A stretch of DNA of 50,237 nt from Caballeronia zhejiangensis (lineage in GTDB: Bacteria > Pseudomonadota > Gammaproteobacteria > Burkholderiales > Burkholderiaceae). Location: contig NZ_JFHD01000045.1 of NCBI RefSeq assembly GCF_000698575.1, forward strand, positions 1 through 50,237, given 5' to 3'. The position numbers were made by a program, and so were the translations under genes. Shown here one piece after another: positions 40,037 to 49,850 of this stretch (position 1 is its first letter; each line of letters starts with the position of its first letter). Under the pieces are notes generated by a model. It was not told where the DNA came from. It was given only the letters and a program-made list of their open reading frames with translations, and searched no databases.

Positions 40037-42616
40037 TTGACTGCCAAGATCACGCAAAGCCGCACCAAACGTGCGAGCGACATCATTAACCTCGAAACCT
40101 ATACCCCTGATTCGCATCTTCTGATCAGCAAGGCCGCGGGCGGAGAGAAGCCGTATATCGGCGCGGTCTACCGTATGAGTCCCCTTGCCGGCGGCGGCGG
40201 CGAATTCAGTACCGTCGTGCAAAACGTATTCAAGGCGGTCCCCGACGACTCGGTGATCACGGTCAGCCTTCTGGTTCAACCTGACCACCATGCTCCAGCC
40301 GCGTTTGCCAAGGGCAAGGTGAATGGCGGCTATGTTGTTACCGACCTGGTCAACAGGCAGCGCAGGCTGTATGAGCAAGGCCTTCGCACCGGCACGCTTG
40401 CCGACATGGGCATGATCAACAAGCGTACGGTGTATATCTCGCTCGCGGTGCCTTGCCGCAAGGCTGACGCCGAGGTCATCGAACAGGCCGAAAACCTGCA
40501 GACCGAATTCCTGACCAACGTGCGCGACTGCGGCTTCCGGGACGCGCAAAAACTTACGCCCGGTCAGGTCGTGGGCACCTACCGGCAGTTCACAGACATC
40601 TTCAACGAGCATGGCGAAGTCCAGCTCGACCAGATGATCGATCTGAAGTACCAGATCTACGGGCCCGATCAAAGTTTCGATTTCTCGGACTCGAAAATTG
40701 GCGTCATCAACGAGGACACCTACTGCTCGGTCGTGACCACCAAGAGCTACCCGGTTGAGCCGTTCCACGGCATCATGAATCTGGTCAGCGGAGCGCCCTT
40801 TAACAAGGGGCCGACGAAAGAGGGCGGCGGCCAGCGTATCGAAACCGCCTACATCCTGTCCACGACGGTGCGGGTCGCCAGCCAGCGCAAGGAGTGGACT
40901 CGCATGGAAAGCGCCATCAAGTCGCGGACCACTGCACAAAACTTTCCGATCAAGCTCGGTGTCGAAGACACCCAGGCAAAGCTCGCGGATCTGCTTGAGC
41001 TGAAGCGCCAGGTCGCTGAAGACGGCCAGAAGTTCGTGTACGCCTCGACCAACGTGTTTCTGTTCGGCCGCAAGCGCGAGGAGGTGGTGCGCGCGACTGC
41101 GACGGTGAAGGGCACTCTGGACAAGCTCGGCTTCGACGCCCGTGCGGTACTTGGCACCGGGCTGGTTCGACTCTCGCAGATTCTGCCCCTGAACTTCTCG
41201 TCCGCAATCGCCAACAATGTCGACGGCGAGGCCGTGATGGCCAGCTCCGAAGTGGGGTGCCTGCTTCCCGTCTACGGCGACTATCTCGGTAACGTCAACG
41301 CTTCATACCCGGTGACGGGCGCTGCGTACCTTACGCGACGCGGGTCTATGCACTACTTTGATCCGTACGTCAGCAATTCCAACTACAACGGTGTGCTCGC
41401 CGCGAAATCCGGTGCCGGCAAGTCGTTCAATCTGCAGTACATGATCGAGTGCGACCTGGCTCAGGGCGATTTCGTCATGCTCTTCGACAACGGCAAAAGC
41501 TCCAAAAAATTCTGTCGCTCAGTCGGAGGCGAGTTTAACGAGTTTGGCGGGCCCGATGGCTATCGACCGTCGCTGACGCCGTTCACTGGCCTGTCTGACG
41601 ACGATTTCGACGCCCAGCAGGAAACGATTACGTCCCTGCATATCATGATGGCGTACGACGGCGAGACGCCCGACTCCGGCGCCCGGATTGCCGCGAACGA
41701 AGCGGTCAAGGCGGCTTGGGGCAAGGAGGGCAACAAGGCCGAAACCTCCACTGTCATCGACTGCCTCGAAAAGATGGTCGAGCAGGCTCAGTCGAATCCG
41801 ATCAAGAACCAAGTCATCACGGCCGCTGCCAACCTCATTCCGCGCCTGAAGGCGTTCGTGGAATCGCCAACTCGCGGCCCGTACTTCCGCGGTCCAAGCA
41901 CGCTGAATCCCCGCTCCCAGTTCACGGTGTTTGAACTGGCGAGCCTCGGCGATGACGACCACCTCAAGCGCGTTGTGCTGTTCTGCTGCCTGAACGTCCT
42001 GATGTCGCGCGTCAGGACCATTCCCGGCCGGAAGCGCATCTATGTCGACGAGGCGCAGGACCTGTTCCAGGTTCCGGCGGCCGCAGCCGCGATGGAAGGG
42101 CTCTATCTGAAGGGCCGGAAAGAAAAGCTCGCGGTCTGGATCATCGTCCAGTCGCTGCTGAAGATCGCCGGCTTCCCGGCCGGCGCCGTGATCCTCCGGC
42201 AATCGGCGTGGAAGGTAATCATGGAGCAGGAACCTGAAGAAATCGACGCGGTGATCGCGCAGAAGGTCATGACGGCATTCGCCGACGATCCGTATTTCAA
42301 CCGCCTGTTGCGAAGCGTTGAATCGAGAAAGGGATTCTGGAGCGAGTCCCTGATCATGGGCGACAAAACGTACGAAGTTGTCCGTCTCTATGTGGACAAG
42401 TTCACTGCAACGCTCTTCAGTTCTGAAGGTGACGATCGCGACGTCGTGCTGCAACTCATGGATGAAGGCATGGACGTGCTCGACGCAGTCCGGAAAGTGA
42501 TGGGCGACAAGAAAGCCCGCCGCACCGAGTGGTTCCGCAAGATCCTCGCAATGTGCACCGATCACGATGGACTCACACCGAACGAAGTCATCAACGAGAT
42601 AAAGGAGCTGCAGTAA
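40037..42616 (+). CDS. traC: TraC, VirB4-like ATPase
   Basis: An 859-residue cytoplasmic ATPase, close to F TraC (875). Walker A AKSGAGKSFN is at about residues 455-464, and Walker B KRIYVDEAQDLF near residue 666. It powers pilus assembly at the inner membrane face. No ATG fits; the TTG at 40037 follows GAGAGA and begins where homology is expected, while the frame to the left overlaps the pilin gene without coding character. The start is therefore the least certain part. Confidence 0.92.
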   Translation: MTAKITQSRTKRASDIINLETYTPDSHLLISKAAGGEKPYIGAVYRMSPLAGGGGEFSTVVQNVFKAVPDDSVITVSLLVQPDHHAPAAFAKGKVNGGYVVTDLVNRQRRLYEQGLRTGTLADMGMINKRTVYISLAVPCRKADAEVIEQAENLQTEFLTNVRDCGFRDAQKLTPGQVVGTYRQFTDIFNEHGEVQLDQMIDLKYQIYGPDQSFDFSDSKIGVINEDTYCSVVTTKSYPVEPFHGIMNLVSGAPFNKGPTKEGGGQRIETAYILSTTVRVASQRKEWTRMESAIKSRTTAQNFPIKLGVEDTQAKLADLLELKRQVAEDGQKFVYASTNVFLFGRKREEVVRATATVKGTLDKLGFDARAVLGTGLVRLSQILPLNFSSAIANNVDGEAVMASSEVGCLLPVYGDYLGNVNASYPVTGAAYLTRRGSMHYFDPYVSNSNYNGVLAAKSGAGKSFNLQYMIECDLAQGDFVMLFDNGKSSKKFCRSVGGEFNEFGGPDGYRPSLTPFTGLSDDDFDAQQETITSLHIMMAYDGETPDSGARIAANEAVKAAWGKEGNKAETSTVIDCLEKMVEQAQSNPIKNQVITAAANLIPRLKAFVESPTRGPYFRGPSTLNPRSQFTVFELASLGDDDHLKRVVLFCCLNVLMSRVRTIPGRKRIYVDEAQDLFQVPAAAAAMEGLYLKGRKEKLAVWIIVQSLLKIAGFPAGAVILRQSAWKVIMEQEPEEIDAVIAQKVMTAFADDPYFNRLLRSVESRKGFWSESLIMGDKTYEVVRLYVDKFTATLFSSEGDDRDVVLQLMDEGMDVLDAVRKVMGDKKARRTEWFRKILAMCTDHDGLTPNEVINEIKELQ

Positions 42617-43041
42617 TGAAAGGACTTATGACAGCGGGCTCGGTGCCGTACTCCGTCGTGATGATGCTGTCGCTTGCGGTCTACCTCATGGGACACCAGA
42701 CGGCCAAACCGGCTCCGCGCATTGCGGTGGCCGAGAAGAGCGCGGTCATCCTCGAGGCCGCCCTCAATGATCCGTCTGCGTCCCAAGAGAAATTGAAGCA
42801 GCAGGTCGCCGTGCCGATCCGTGGGGTGATCCAGCGGTACGAAAAGGCTGGCTTCGTGGTGGTTAATACCAGCCGCAATGATCAGGGCGATATAACCCTC
42901 GACGCCCTGCCGGCTGACACGATCGACATCACGAACGAGCTGCGCACTGCCGTGCATCTTCCTGTGCAGAAACCCGACGTTGCGTCCCCTGCGCCGGCGG
43001 AAGCGACTGCTAGCGCGAGTGCAGCGGGTGCCCGTCAATGA
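42616..43041 (+). CDS. trbI: TrbI-like F-type protein
   Basis: A 141-residue protein with one N-terminal membrane helix (about residues 9-27) and a periplasmic domain. PRIAVAEKSAVILEAAL resembles the start of the conserved part of F TrbI, which lies between traC and traW in F. The identification rests mostly on position and layout. The ATG overlaps the traC stop as TAATG, and the stop overlaps the next start. Confidence 0.65.
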   Translation: MKGLMTAGSVPYSVVMMLSLAVYLMGHQTAKPAPRIAVAEKSAVILEAALNDPSASQEKLKQQVAVPIRGVIQRYEKAGFVVVNTSRNDQGDITLDALPADTIDITNELRTAVHLPVQKPDVASPAPAEATASASAAGARQ

Positions 43042-43562
43042 TCCACGACGCAGCAGCAAGCGCAGAAGCGCCGGCCTACGATCGCGGAAAGTTCCTCATG
43101 TTCTTCCTTGGGGTGCTGCTCATTGCGTGGGGGTTCTGGAGCAAGCCGATCATCACGATCGGTTTTGACCCGCAAAACGAGCGCTGCCTTCCCGACCTGC
43201 ATCTAGCGCTGCTGGTACACCGTGCTCCCGCAGCGGTCCACGACGGCGATCTGCTGTTCTGGACGCCGTCTGGCGCGTTGGCCGGCTTCAAGGAACGCTT
43301 CATCCTCAAGCAGGTTGCGGGCGTGCCCGGCGATCGCGTGACGATTCGCGACGGCAAGGTCCAGATCAACGGAAAGACAGTGGTGCAAGGTTTCCCGCTC
43401 GCGCGCTTCTACCACCGTGGTGAAAAAGAATTCGAGCGCGACGAGATCATTCCGCCCGGGGAGTTTTTCATGGTTGGTGTTCATCCCCTCTCGAATGACT
43501 CGCGCTATTGGGGCTACCTCGACGCAGGCCGGGTCGCAGGCTTCGCTTACCGTCTCTTCTGA
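43038..43562 (+). CDS. S26-family signal peptidase of the transfer system (TrhF/TraF-type)
   Basis: A 174-residue protein with one membrane helix (about 18-35). The general base Lys91 is in ILKQVAGVPGDRV, and GEFFMVGVHPLSNDSRYWG is the S26 box. At the nucleophile position, where relatives have SxP, it reads RCLP with Cys50, so the dyad may be Cys/Lys or an adjacent residue may act. It probably processes the pilin or another transfer protein. It is co-translated with the TrbI-like gene. Confidence 0.82.
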   Translation: MIHDAAASAEAPAYDRGKFLMFFLGVLLIAWGFWSKPIITIGFDPQNERCLPDLHLALLVHRAPAAVHDGDLLFWTPSGALAGFKERFILKQVAGVPGDRVTIRDGKVQINGKTVVQGFPLARFYHRGEKEFERDEIIPPGEFFMVGVHPLSNDSRYWGYLDAGRVAGFAYRLF

Positions 43563-43571
43563 ACGACCAGT

Positions 43572-44561
43572 ATGGTTCGCCGATTCCACATCATTCGATT
43601 CAGCTGTGCGCTCGCGTATTTGCTCACAACCACTTGTGCCTTGGCCCAGGCGGTGTCTCCGCGAGGCGACGCGTATGGCGACGCGTTTCTGAACTATCAG
43701 CCATACGTGACACCTGCAGCCCCGGCTTCTGCACCGCCGCCCGTCGCCGCAGCACCCGCCGCTCGCGCCCCCGCGCCAGCCTCTGCTCCGGCATCGGATG
43801 GCAAGCAGGCCGTCACGGTGGAATTCCTCCGCAAGATCTACCCCCAACTGGAAGAGCGGGCGATCAACAATCCGACGGATGCGAATGTCTCCGACTACAT
43901 GTATGCCAAGCGTGTGATTTTCGACAAGGCGCAACGCTTTTCGGAGGCAGTGGTCCGGGTTCTTCACGAAGACCCGGTTCTGGACGAGAACAATCGCGTT
44001 CCGTATGCGTCGATTGGCGCACGCTCCGTCCGGAACGCCGACTATCAGGCGCAACAGAAGGCCGTCGAGGAGCTGTCGAAGATCGGTGGCCTCGTTGTAT
44101 TTGTTGACGGCTCCTGCCGCTTCTGCGCCATGCAGCTACCGATTCTCGACATGCTCCGGCGTGGCTACAACGTCGAGTATCTGGTGATCTCGCTCGATGG
44201 TACCCGTCCCAAGGGATTCACGGGCAGCATCATGCAGGACAACGGCATGTTCCATAAGCTCGGGCTGAAGCTGACGCCGTCGATTGTCTTCGTCCCGCAC
44301 CCCCGCGCCTATAACGGGCCCGTGGACCCGAACAAGTACCTGATCGTCTCGCAAGGGTTTTACGCCGAGGACGAACTGGTCAAGCAAATCGCATTTGCGG
44401 GTCATGACACGCAGTTGCTCAGTGCGGACGTCATGCGAGACCTGAACGTCTGGGACCGCGGCGTAGCGAGCACGCAAGACCTGAACAACCTGCGGCTGGA
44501 CCCAAGCAAACCGGGTTCATTCAAGGAAACCCTGCAACCATATCTGCTCAAGCAGTATTAA
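43572..44561 (+). CDS. traF: TraF, F-type thioredoxin-fold assembly protein
   Basis: A 329-residue periplasmic protein with a signal peptide ending ALA, an Ala/Pro-rich linker (about 48-75), a helical domain and a thioredoxin fold. Unlike F TraF, which lacks it, this protein keeps a redox pair, CRFC, at about residue 182. The family pattern continues in LTPSIVFVPHPRAY and ILVS-like segments. It acts with TraH and TraU in mating-pair and pilus assembly. No clear ribosome binding site lies at the ATG. Confidence 0.85.
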   Translation: MVRRFHIIRFSCALAYLLTTTCALAQAVSPRGDAYGDAFLNYQPYVTPAAPASAPPPVAAAPAARAPAPASAPASDGKQAVTVEFLRKIYPQLEERAINNPTDANVSDYMYAKRVIFDKAQRFSEAVVRVLHEDPVLDENNRVPYASIGARSVRNADYQAQQKAVEELSKIGGLVVFVDGSCRFCAMQLPILDMLRRGYNVEYLVISLDGTRPKGFTGSIMQDNGMFHKLGLKLTPSIVFVPHPRAYNGPVDPNKYLIVSQGFYAEDELVKQIAFAGHDTQLLSADVMRDLNVWDRGVASTQDLNNLRLDPSKPGSFKETLQPYLLKQY

Positions 44562-44571
44562 GGAGTCGCCC

Positions 44572-46053
44572 ATGCGTATAAAACATATTCTGGTGGCCAT
44601 TGTGCTCGCGCTTGCGCCGATGTTCGCGTTTGCAGGGATTTTCGCTGACCTCGGCTCGATGGTCATGAGTAATTCGACGGCGCCTGGCGTGCTGACTACC
44701 AAGGATCGGGTGGGTGTGTTCATGGGTGGTTTCTCGATGCGTGCGCCGATCCAGTCGGTGAACCTCATCACCTTCGACCCGCCTCGGATTGATGCCGGGT
44801 GTGGTGGCATCGATCTCTATGGAGGCTCGTTCAGCTTCATCAACGGTCAGCAGCTGATCCAGATCTTCCGGCAGGTAGCCGCGAATGCGGCGGGCCTCGC
44901 ATTCAAGGCCGCTATCAAGGCGATCTCACCGTCACTGGACGCGCTGATCACCGAGTTCCAGACGCTGCTGCAGAACCTGAACAATCTCGCTAAGAATTCC
45001 TGCCAGCTCGCCCATCTCATCGTCGACCCTGCGGCCGCGGCGCTGTCCAACGCGGTCAACGGTGACGGCAACATCGCCAGTACGGATTCGGGCATGCTCA
45101 GTGACGCCTTCTCCGGCCTCACGAGTTACCTGTCGAATGCGAACTCGTTCCTCAAGCAGCAGTCGGCGAACAATCCGAAGAGTGGCAACTCGCTGGTGAA
45201 GACAGTCGTGTCCTCCGGCGCATCGTCGATCATGGGCCTCGCGGGACTTCCGAACGTTGACGGCAGCAGCGACGACGCGACGAATCCGAACAGTCTGAAC
45301 AACCAGATTCTGTATGCGCTGCTCGGGTACAACATCGATGCAGTCCCGTGTAACAGCCTGAACCAGAGCGGGCAAGGCGTCAGCAGCTCCACGCCGTCCG
45401 GCAACAGCATCGGCCAGGTTACCTGTTCGGGCCCGGCATTGATCACCCTCGACGACATTGTGAAGGGCGGCGGCACGGGCTCGCTGCGTCCGAGCACCCC
45501 CTTGTCGCTCTACCGATGCGTGAACCCGAGCGGCAGCATCGCAGGCGGCATTGACGCACAGATCTGTACGCAGATGCAGGTGGTGTCGTTCAACTATCAG
45601 GGCATCGAAGGTTGGGTTAATACGATGCTGTTCGGCCAGGCTGACCCGGCCAACGGTGTGTCCGGCTCCTCCATCGTCGGTCAGGTCAACAGCGGTACGT
45701 CGACAAGCTTCACGACTGCACAGGTTCAGTTCATGAAGCAGGCGGGCGTGCCTCTGGCCGCGCTGCTGTCGAAAACGTCGAATCCGAATACCCGCGTTGC
45801 GATCGCGCAAAGGCTTGCGCCGCACATCGTGGATTGTGTCGCCTCGCATATGGGCGAAGTGCTGTACAAGGGCGCCAATCTGATTCAGACCTCGACCGGC
45901 TTCGATCTCACCGACGACGAAAAGGACCGTATCAAGCAGTTGCGCGGCGACTATCTCGTCAAGCAGACCGCGTGCAACAACAGCGACGTGATGCTGAAGA
46001 TCGTTACGGAAATCAACGAAGACACGCGGTTCATGTCGTCCAACATCAAGTAA
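44572..46053 (+). CDS. traH: TraH, F-type pilus assembly protein
   Basis: A 493-residue periplasmic protein with a signal peptide ending AFA. The N-terminal FDPPRIDAGCGGIDLYGGSF (split over about residues 68-87) is the TraH signature, with several Cys and a helical C-terminus. It is needed for pilus extension together with TraF and TraG. GGAG precedes the ATG. Confidence 0.93.
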   Translation: MRIKHILVAIVLALAPMFAFAGIFADLGSMVMSNSTAPGVLTTKDRVGVFMGGFSMRAPIQSVNLITFDPPRIDAGCGGIDLYGGSFSFINGQQLIQIFRQVAANAAGLAFKAAIKAISPSLDALITEFQTLLQNLNNLAKNSCQLAHLIVDPAAAALSNAVNGDGNIASTDSGMLSDAFSGLTSYLSNANSFLKQQSANNPKSGNSLVKTVVSSGASSIMGLAGLPNVDGSSDDATNPNSLNNQILYALLGYNIDAVPCNSLNQSGQGVSSSTPSGNSIGQVTCSGPALITLDDIVKGGGTGSLRPSTPLSLYRCVNPSGSIAGGIDAQICTQMQVVSFNYQGIEGWVNTMLFGQADPANGVSGSSIVGQVNSGTSTSFTTAQVQFMKQAGVPLAALLSKTSNPNTRVAIAQRLAPHIVDCVASHMGEVLYKGANLIQTSTGFDLTDDEKDRIKQLRGDYLVKQTACNNSDVMLKIVTEINEDTRFMSSNIK

Positions 46054-46071
46054 GCGCAGCGAGGGGAAACA

Positions 46072-49000
46072 GTGGCTATTCCAACTCTCACCATCTATTC
46101 CACGAGCGCCGACCTGACGACGCTCTACGCCGTGCTGAACGGGGTAGCGATGATCTGCAAGGAGGACGCGTGGATCTGGGGCTTTGCGCTTGTTGTCGCC
46201 ATGTGGCGACTGCTTGCGTCGTCCACCAGCGCCGTCCTGAGGAGCCCAGGCGGGCAGGGTGCCGCCGTCCTTGGTCATGGCGCATTCAACACACTCATGC
46301 CCTTCATTTTGGCTATGACCCTCACCAATCCGATGCTCAAGGGCACGGTGCAGCTCGAGGCAACGGTCAATGGTGCGGTTACCGAGGTCGATAACGTTCC
46401 GCTCGTCATTTCGGCGATTCCGGCCGCCGGCAGCATCCTGTCGATGGATCTGAACGCGGCATACTCGACTGCGTTCCAGACCGTTGACGCGGACTATCCC
46501 GCAATCTCGGCGAGTGCAAATGGTTTCCTGAACCCACTAAAGGTCTTGCTAACCTCTCGCACGGCGATGGTGAGACTCGGCGGTGTCGACTCAGAAGTGA
46601 AAACCGTGCTCGCAGCCTGCCTCGGGCCCGATTCCGGAGTCAACTACGCGAGCATCCAGAATCTCGTCCAGAACGCCGGCAACACGGGCGCGACGAGCGC
46701 ACAGTCCATTTCGATCAACGGGCTGAACCCGACCGCTCTTGGCGCATTGCTGTACCAGGCATCGCTGAACACCAACGGCATGGTGAATGATCCTGGGCTC
46801 AGCTCGACGCAGATTCTTTCCTGCTCGGATGCCGCGTACAAGGTCGCGGACGACATTACCGACGCACTCAATTCCGTCGAATTCACACGTGTCATTCAGG
46901 GCGCGGTCAACGGCATGGACCAGCCGTTGCCGGGGGCAGACTATAGCTTCAACACGGTTGCAGCGCAGTATTCTGCAGTCACGCGGGCAAATACCCTGGG
47001 CAACGTGTTCTCCGGCGGGACGGGGCAGGCTAATGCAGAGTTCATGAATCTGCTTTTCTCGGAGATAGTCGAGACGAACCTGAACTGCCTGAAGGCGAGT
47101 AGCGACACGCTAGTGGAATGTCAGGCGACCGCACTACAGGCCGCCGAGGTCGAGCGAAACAACCTCCAGCAGGCGGCCAGCGAAGTGCCGATGCTGCGGT
47201 ACGCGGGCAGCTTCGGCAATTACCTGCTTGCGATGATCATCGGGCTCGGCCCGGCCATCGTCATGCTGATGATGTTCGCGGGCATCGAGGCGGGGAAATG
47301 CGTCAAGACGGTCGCGCACATCATCGTGTGGCCGTTGCTCGTGGTGAACGTCGGCGCGGAGCTCGTGAACAGCATGATCTGCGTCGACGTGGCGAACTAC
47401 CTCCAGTCGCTGCGCCAAGGCGGCTGGATCTCGCAGGCGTCCACGCTTTCCGCGTACAAGGAACTCAGCCTGCAGATTGGCGTCGGCTCCCATATCATGG
47501 CGAGCCTTCCGGTGTTGATGAGCCTGATCTTTGGGCTGGGTGAATCGTCCGCGATGACGAGTGTCGCCACAACGATCGCACCTAAAGGTCGGGATACGGC
47601 CGATAACCTCGCGCCAGCGCCCGAATCGACGCGACCGATGTTCGAGAACAGCGCGGTGGGCACGATCAGCCAGACAGGCAATGGGTCCGGCCGCCTGGCG
47701 ATGACGGGTAGCCTTAACGCCGTCTCCACAAGCAATACCTTCGGTAATTCGGTACGCGAGGCCGCGCGATCACTGACCGAATCGGACACGCGGTCGAGGG
47801 CCTTGACGGCAGGGGAGTCGAACCTCGCCGATATTCGCAGCGCCATCAGCAGCGGCAACTACCAGAGCATCGGGCTGGATCGCCAGGTCGGGGAGGCCCT
47901 TGCACGCAACTTCAACGCAGAACAGCGCACAGGTAATGACATGCAGGCGGGTGGCGCTGTCACGGGCGTGCGCAGCAACTCCAATCAGACGTCCGCTGGT
48001 GGGGGCGGAAGCGCGAGCTTCAGCAACAGGGGACTTCGCTTCAACGTGGGCGCGCACGGCGACACGGCGACGAGTGCGAACGATTCGTTGCAGGACGCAC
48101 AAAGCCGCACGCGTAATGAAAACTACAACGACTCCGTGGCGATGTCACGCGCCTTGTCCAAGACGATGTCTGAGTTCCAGAACACGAGTGCGGGGCAACG
48201 CTCGTCGAGTGAACTGTCCAAGAGTCTGTCTATCCAGCAGTCCTACCAAAAAACACTCAGCGAGGTGCAATCGGTCTCCGACTCCGCGAGCCAAGGCGTG
48301 CGCGACACGTCCAGCATGGTCAACATGAGTTCCACCATCGGTGCAACGGAGCTTGCATGGCAGCAGAGATCGAACAGCGAATACGCCGCGTTCCAGCTAA
48401 CGTCCGGCCGCCAGTTCTCTGAGAACTCGGCTGTACAACCCTATATTGCCAAGGCCGAGTCGGACGCAGCGTCCGGAGCGACGGACCGCGTCGTTGGCGA
48501 TCGTGACGCGCAGGATGCGGTTAATCGGCATCGCGCAGCGGTGATGATGGCGCAGGACGAAAAGGCCGCGCCGGCGGATCGTCTTGCAGCAGCGCGATAC
48601 CTCGCGGACGAAGGCCGCGCGCTTCAGCACATGCGTTTCGAGCCCAACGTGAATAGCGGGCCAATGAACCTCGATATCGGCAAGCCGGTTGATGGCACGG
48701 GCGTGGATGGCGGCGGACTGGCGAACGCGGCCGGAGCGCGGATGCACGGACCAATGGTTGGGGCGATTCCTTCACAGCGAGCGCCGGCCAGCGTTCCTCA
48801 GGCGCATCCCACAGCTCACCCGGCGGCGGCGCACCTTGCACCGGCTCACCCAGGTTCCCGCGTGCCGAACGCTCCCGCCCTCGCAGGTCGACCGCAGGAA
48901 TTGCCCAAGGCGGCGGACCCGAACTTCAACCTTGCCCCTGATCTGCAGAACGAAGTTCAGTCGAGGGTTGCCGGCGGTCGTCATAACGTTGAGCAGGCGG

Positions 49001-49242
49001 TCACGGGCGCCGAGCGGCTCGCTGCTGATTCCGGCCTCGACGCGAACGGTCACGGCACAGTGATCAGAACGGCTGCGAATGTCGCAGACAACGTTGTCGA
49101 CGTGGGCCGAAAGGACGGGCAGTCTTCCCGTACGCGTCTGGGCAATACCGATCGTGTTGAGAAGCCTGCGGATAAGCCCGCAGCCCAGCAAGGTGAACCG
49201 CCGAAGTCTCACTTTGTACGTCGTGGCCCCGGCGGCCAGTAG
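46072..49242 (+). CDS. traG: TraG, mating-pair stabilisation and pilus assembly protein
   Basis: A 1056-residue protein from a GTG at 46072 preceded by GAGGGGAAACA. The N-terminal half has hydrophobic segments near residues 35-55, 70-85, 380-430 and 460-490 and the TraG_N pattern. From about residue 520 it is a long periplasmic Ser/Gln/Asn/Ala-rich region, predicted helical and partly disordered, the part that in F governs mating-pair stabilisation and entry exclusion specificity. It is longer than F TraG (938). It is the last gene of the transfer block. Confidence 0.92.
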   Translation: MAIPTLTIYSTSADLTTLYAVLNGVAMICKEDAWIWGFALVVAMWRLLASSTSAVLRSPGGQGAAVLGHGAFNTLMPFILAMTLTNPMLKGTVQLEATVNGAVTEVDNVPLVISAIPAAGSILSMDLNAAYSTAFQTVDADYPAISASANGFLNPLKVLLTSRTAMVRLGGVDSEVKTVLAACLGPDSGVNYASIQNLVQNAGNTGATSAQSISINGLNPTALGALLYQASLNTNGMVNDPGLSSTQILSCSDAAYKVADDITDALNSVEFTRVIQGAVNGMDQPLPGADYSFNTVAAQYSAVTRANTLGNVFSGGTGQANAEFMNLLFSEIVETNLNCLKASSDTLVECQATALQAAEVERNNLQQAASEVPMLRYAGSFGNYLLAMIIGLGPAIVMLMMFAGIEAGKCVKTVAHIIVWPLLVVNVGAELVNSMICVDVANYLQSLRQGGWISQASTLSAYKELSLQIGVGSHIMASLPVLMSLIFGLGESSAMTSVATTIAPKGRDTADNLAPAPESTRPMFENSAVGTISQTGNGSGRLAMTGSLNAVSTSNTFGNSVREAARSLTESDTRSRALTAGESNLADIRSAISSGNYQSIGLDRQVGEALARNFNAEQRTGNDMQAGGAVTGVRSNSNQTSAGGGGSASFSNRGLRFNVGAHGDTATSANDSLQDAQSRTRNENYNDSVAMSRALSKTMSEFQNTSAGQRSSSELSKSLSIQQSYQKTLSEVQSVSDSASQGVRDTSSMVNMSSTIGATELAWQQRSNSEYAAFQLTSGRQFSENSAVQPYIAKAESDAASGATDRVVGDRDAQDAVNRHRAAVMMAQDEKAAPADRLAAARYLADEGRALQHMRFEPNVNSGPMNLDIGKPVDGTGVDGGGLANAAGARMHGPMVGAIPSQRAPASVPQAHPTAHPAAAHLAPAHPGSRVPNAPALAGRPQELPKAADPNFNLAPDLQNEVQSRVAGGRHNVEQAVTGAERLAADSGLDANGHGTVIRTAANVADNVVDVGRKDGQSSRTRLGNTDRVEKPADKPAAQQGEPPKSHFVRRGPGGQ

Positions 49243-49468
49243 AGGATTTTGACCAGCACGTAAAGGGGTGGTCTTGATTCCCGTGCATTTTCCGGGTTAG
49301 GGCGCTCTAGCTCCGACAAGGCTTTGCCTTCTGGCGCCAAATTAATATCGTTTGTCGGCTGGTTCGATGAAAAGAAGCGAGTAATACGTGCCGCCGCGGC
49401 TTTCGTTGAGAAGTGACGAAAAAGCGTCGCAGGCAACTACGTCTGGTAGTCATGCAACTTCAGAAGAC

Positions 49469-49567
49469 ATGAAACGACTCCTGGACTTCGCTCTTCGAAA
49501 CCTGGCCCTGCTGTATGTGCCGGCCGTGGCGCTAGTCCTCATTTTGGTCCTTTTTTGCGCATCATGA
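49469..49567 (+). CDS. 32-residue membrane microprotein
   Basis: MKRLLDFALRNLALLYVPAV followed by LILVLFCAS: a basic start and one hydrophobic helix. Its stop overlaps the ATG of the next frame as ATGA (49564), the same coupling used throughout the transfer region. The 226 bases before it (49243-49468) hold no gene I can support. The small size keeps confidence modest. Confidence 0.4.
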   Translation: MKRLLDFALRNLALLYVPAVALVLILVLFCAS

Positions 49568-49646
49568 AGCGATACGTGAACGAGGGTGTCTTGTTCAGGC
49601 GCTCGCGTCAGCCTGACACTGCCCGAGTGGAAACCGCGCCAGAGCG

Positions 49647-49850
49647 TTGCCCCTCTCGGAAGACCATATCGACTTGGAGCCGGCCCTTCGTAAGATTCAG
49701 GAACTGGCGCGTGAGGAAGATGGTTCGGGCGGTGCCTATTGGAACCACGTCGGTCGGCTTCTTGAACGAGTAGCGGAAATGCAGACGGAGATAGACTCGC
49801 TCACCGAGGAGCTCGAACGATGCCGTGCAGTGCTTCGCAAGACAGACTGA
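49647..49850 (+). CDS. Small coiled-coil protein, possibly the 3' part of a frameshifted gene
   Basis: A 67-residue frame from TTG. LEPALRKIQELAREEDGSGG and the following VAEMQTEIDSLTEELERC form a charged coiled coil with convincing protein character. A second frame from the ATG at 49564 has a convincing first 30 residues (MKRYVNEGVLFRRSRQPDTA...) and then turns into an Arg-rich shadow. Joining the two near the CCCC run at 49650-49653 would give one protein of about 95 residues, so either a base has been lost or two genes overlap. Function unknown. Confidence 0.45.
   Translation: MPLSEDHIDLEPALRKIQELAREEDGSGGAYWNHVGRLLERVAEMQTEIDSLTEELERCRAVLRKTD

Noticed and set aside
44932..46278. A 448-codon minus-strand frame opposite traH
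   Set aside because: traH is clear on the plus strand; the antisense frame has shadow composition and no start signals.
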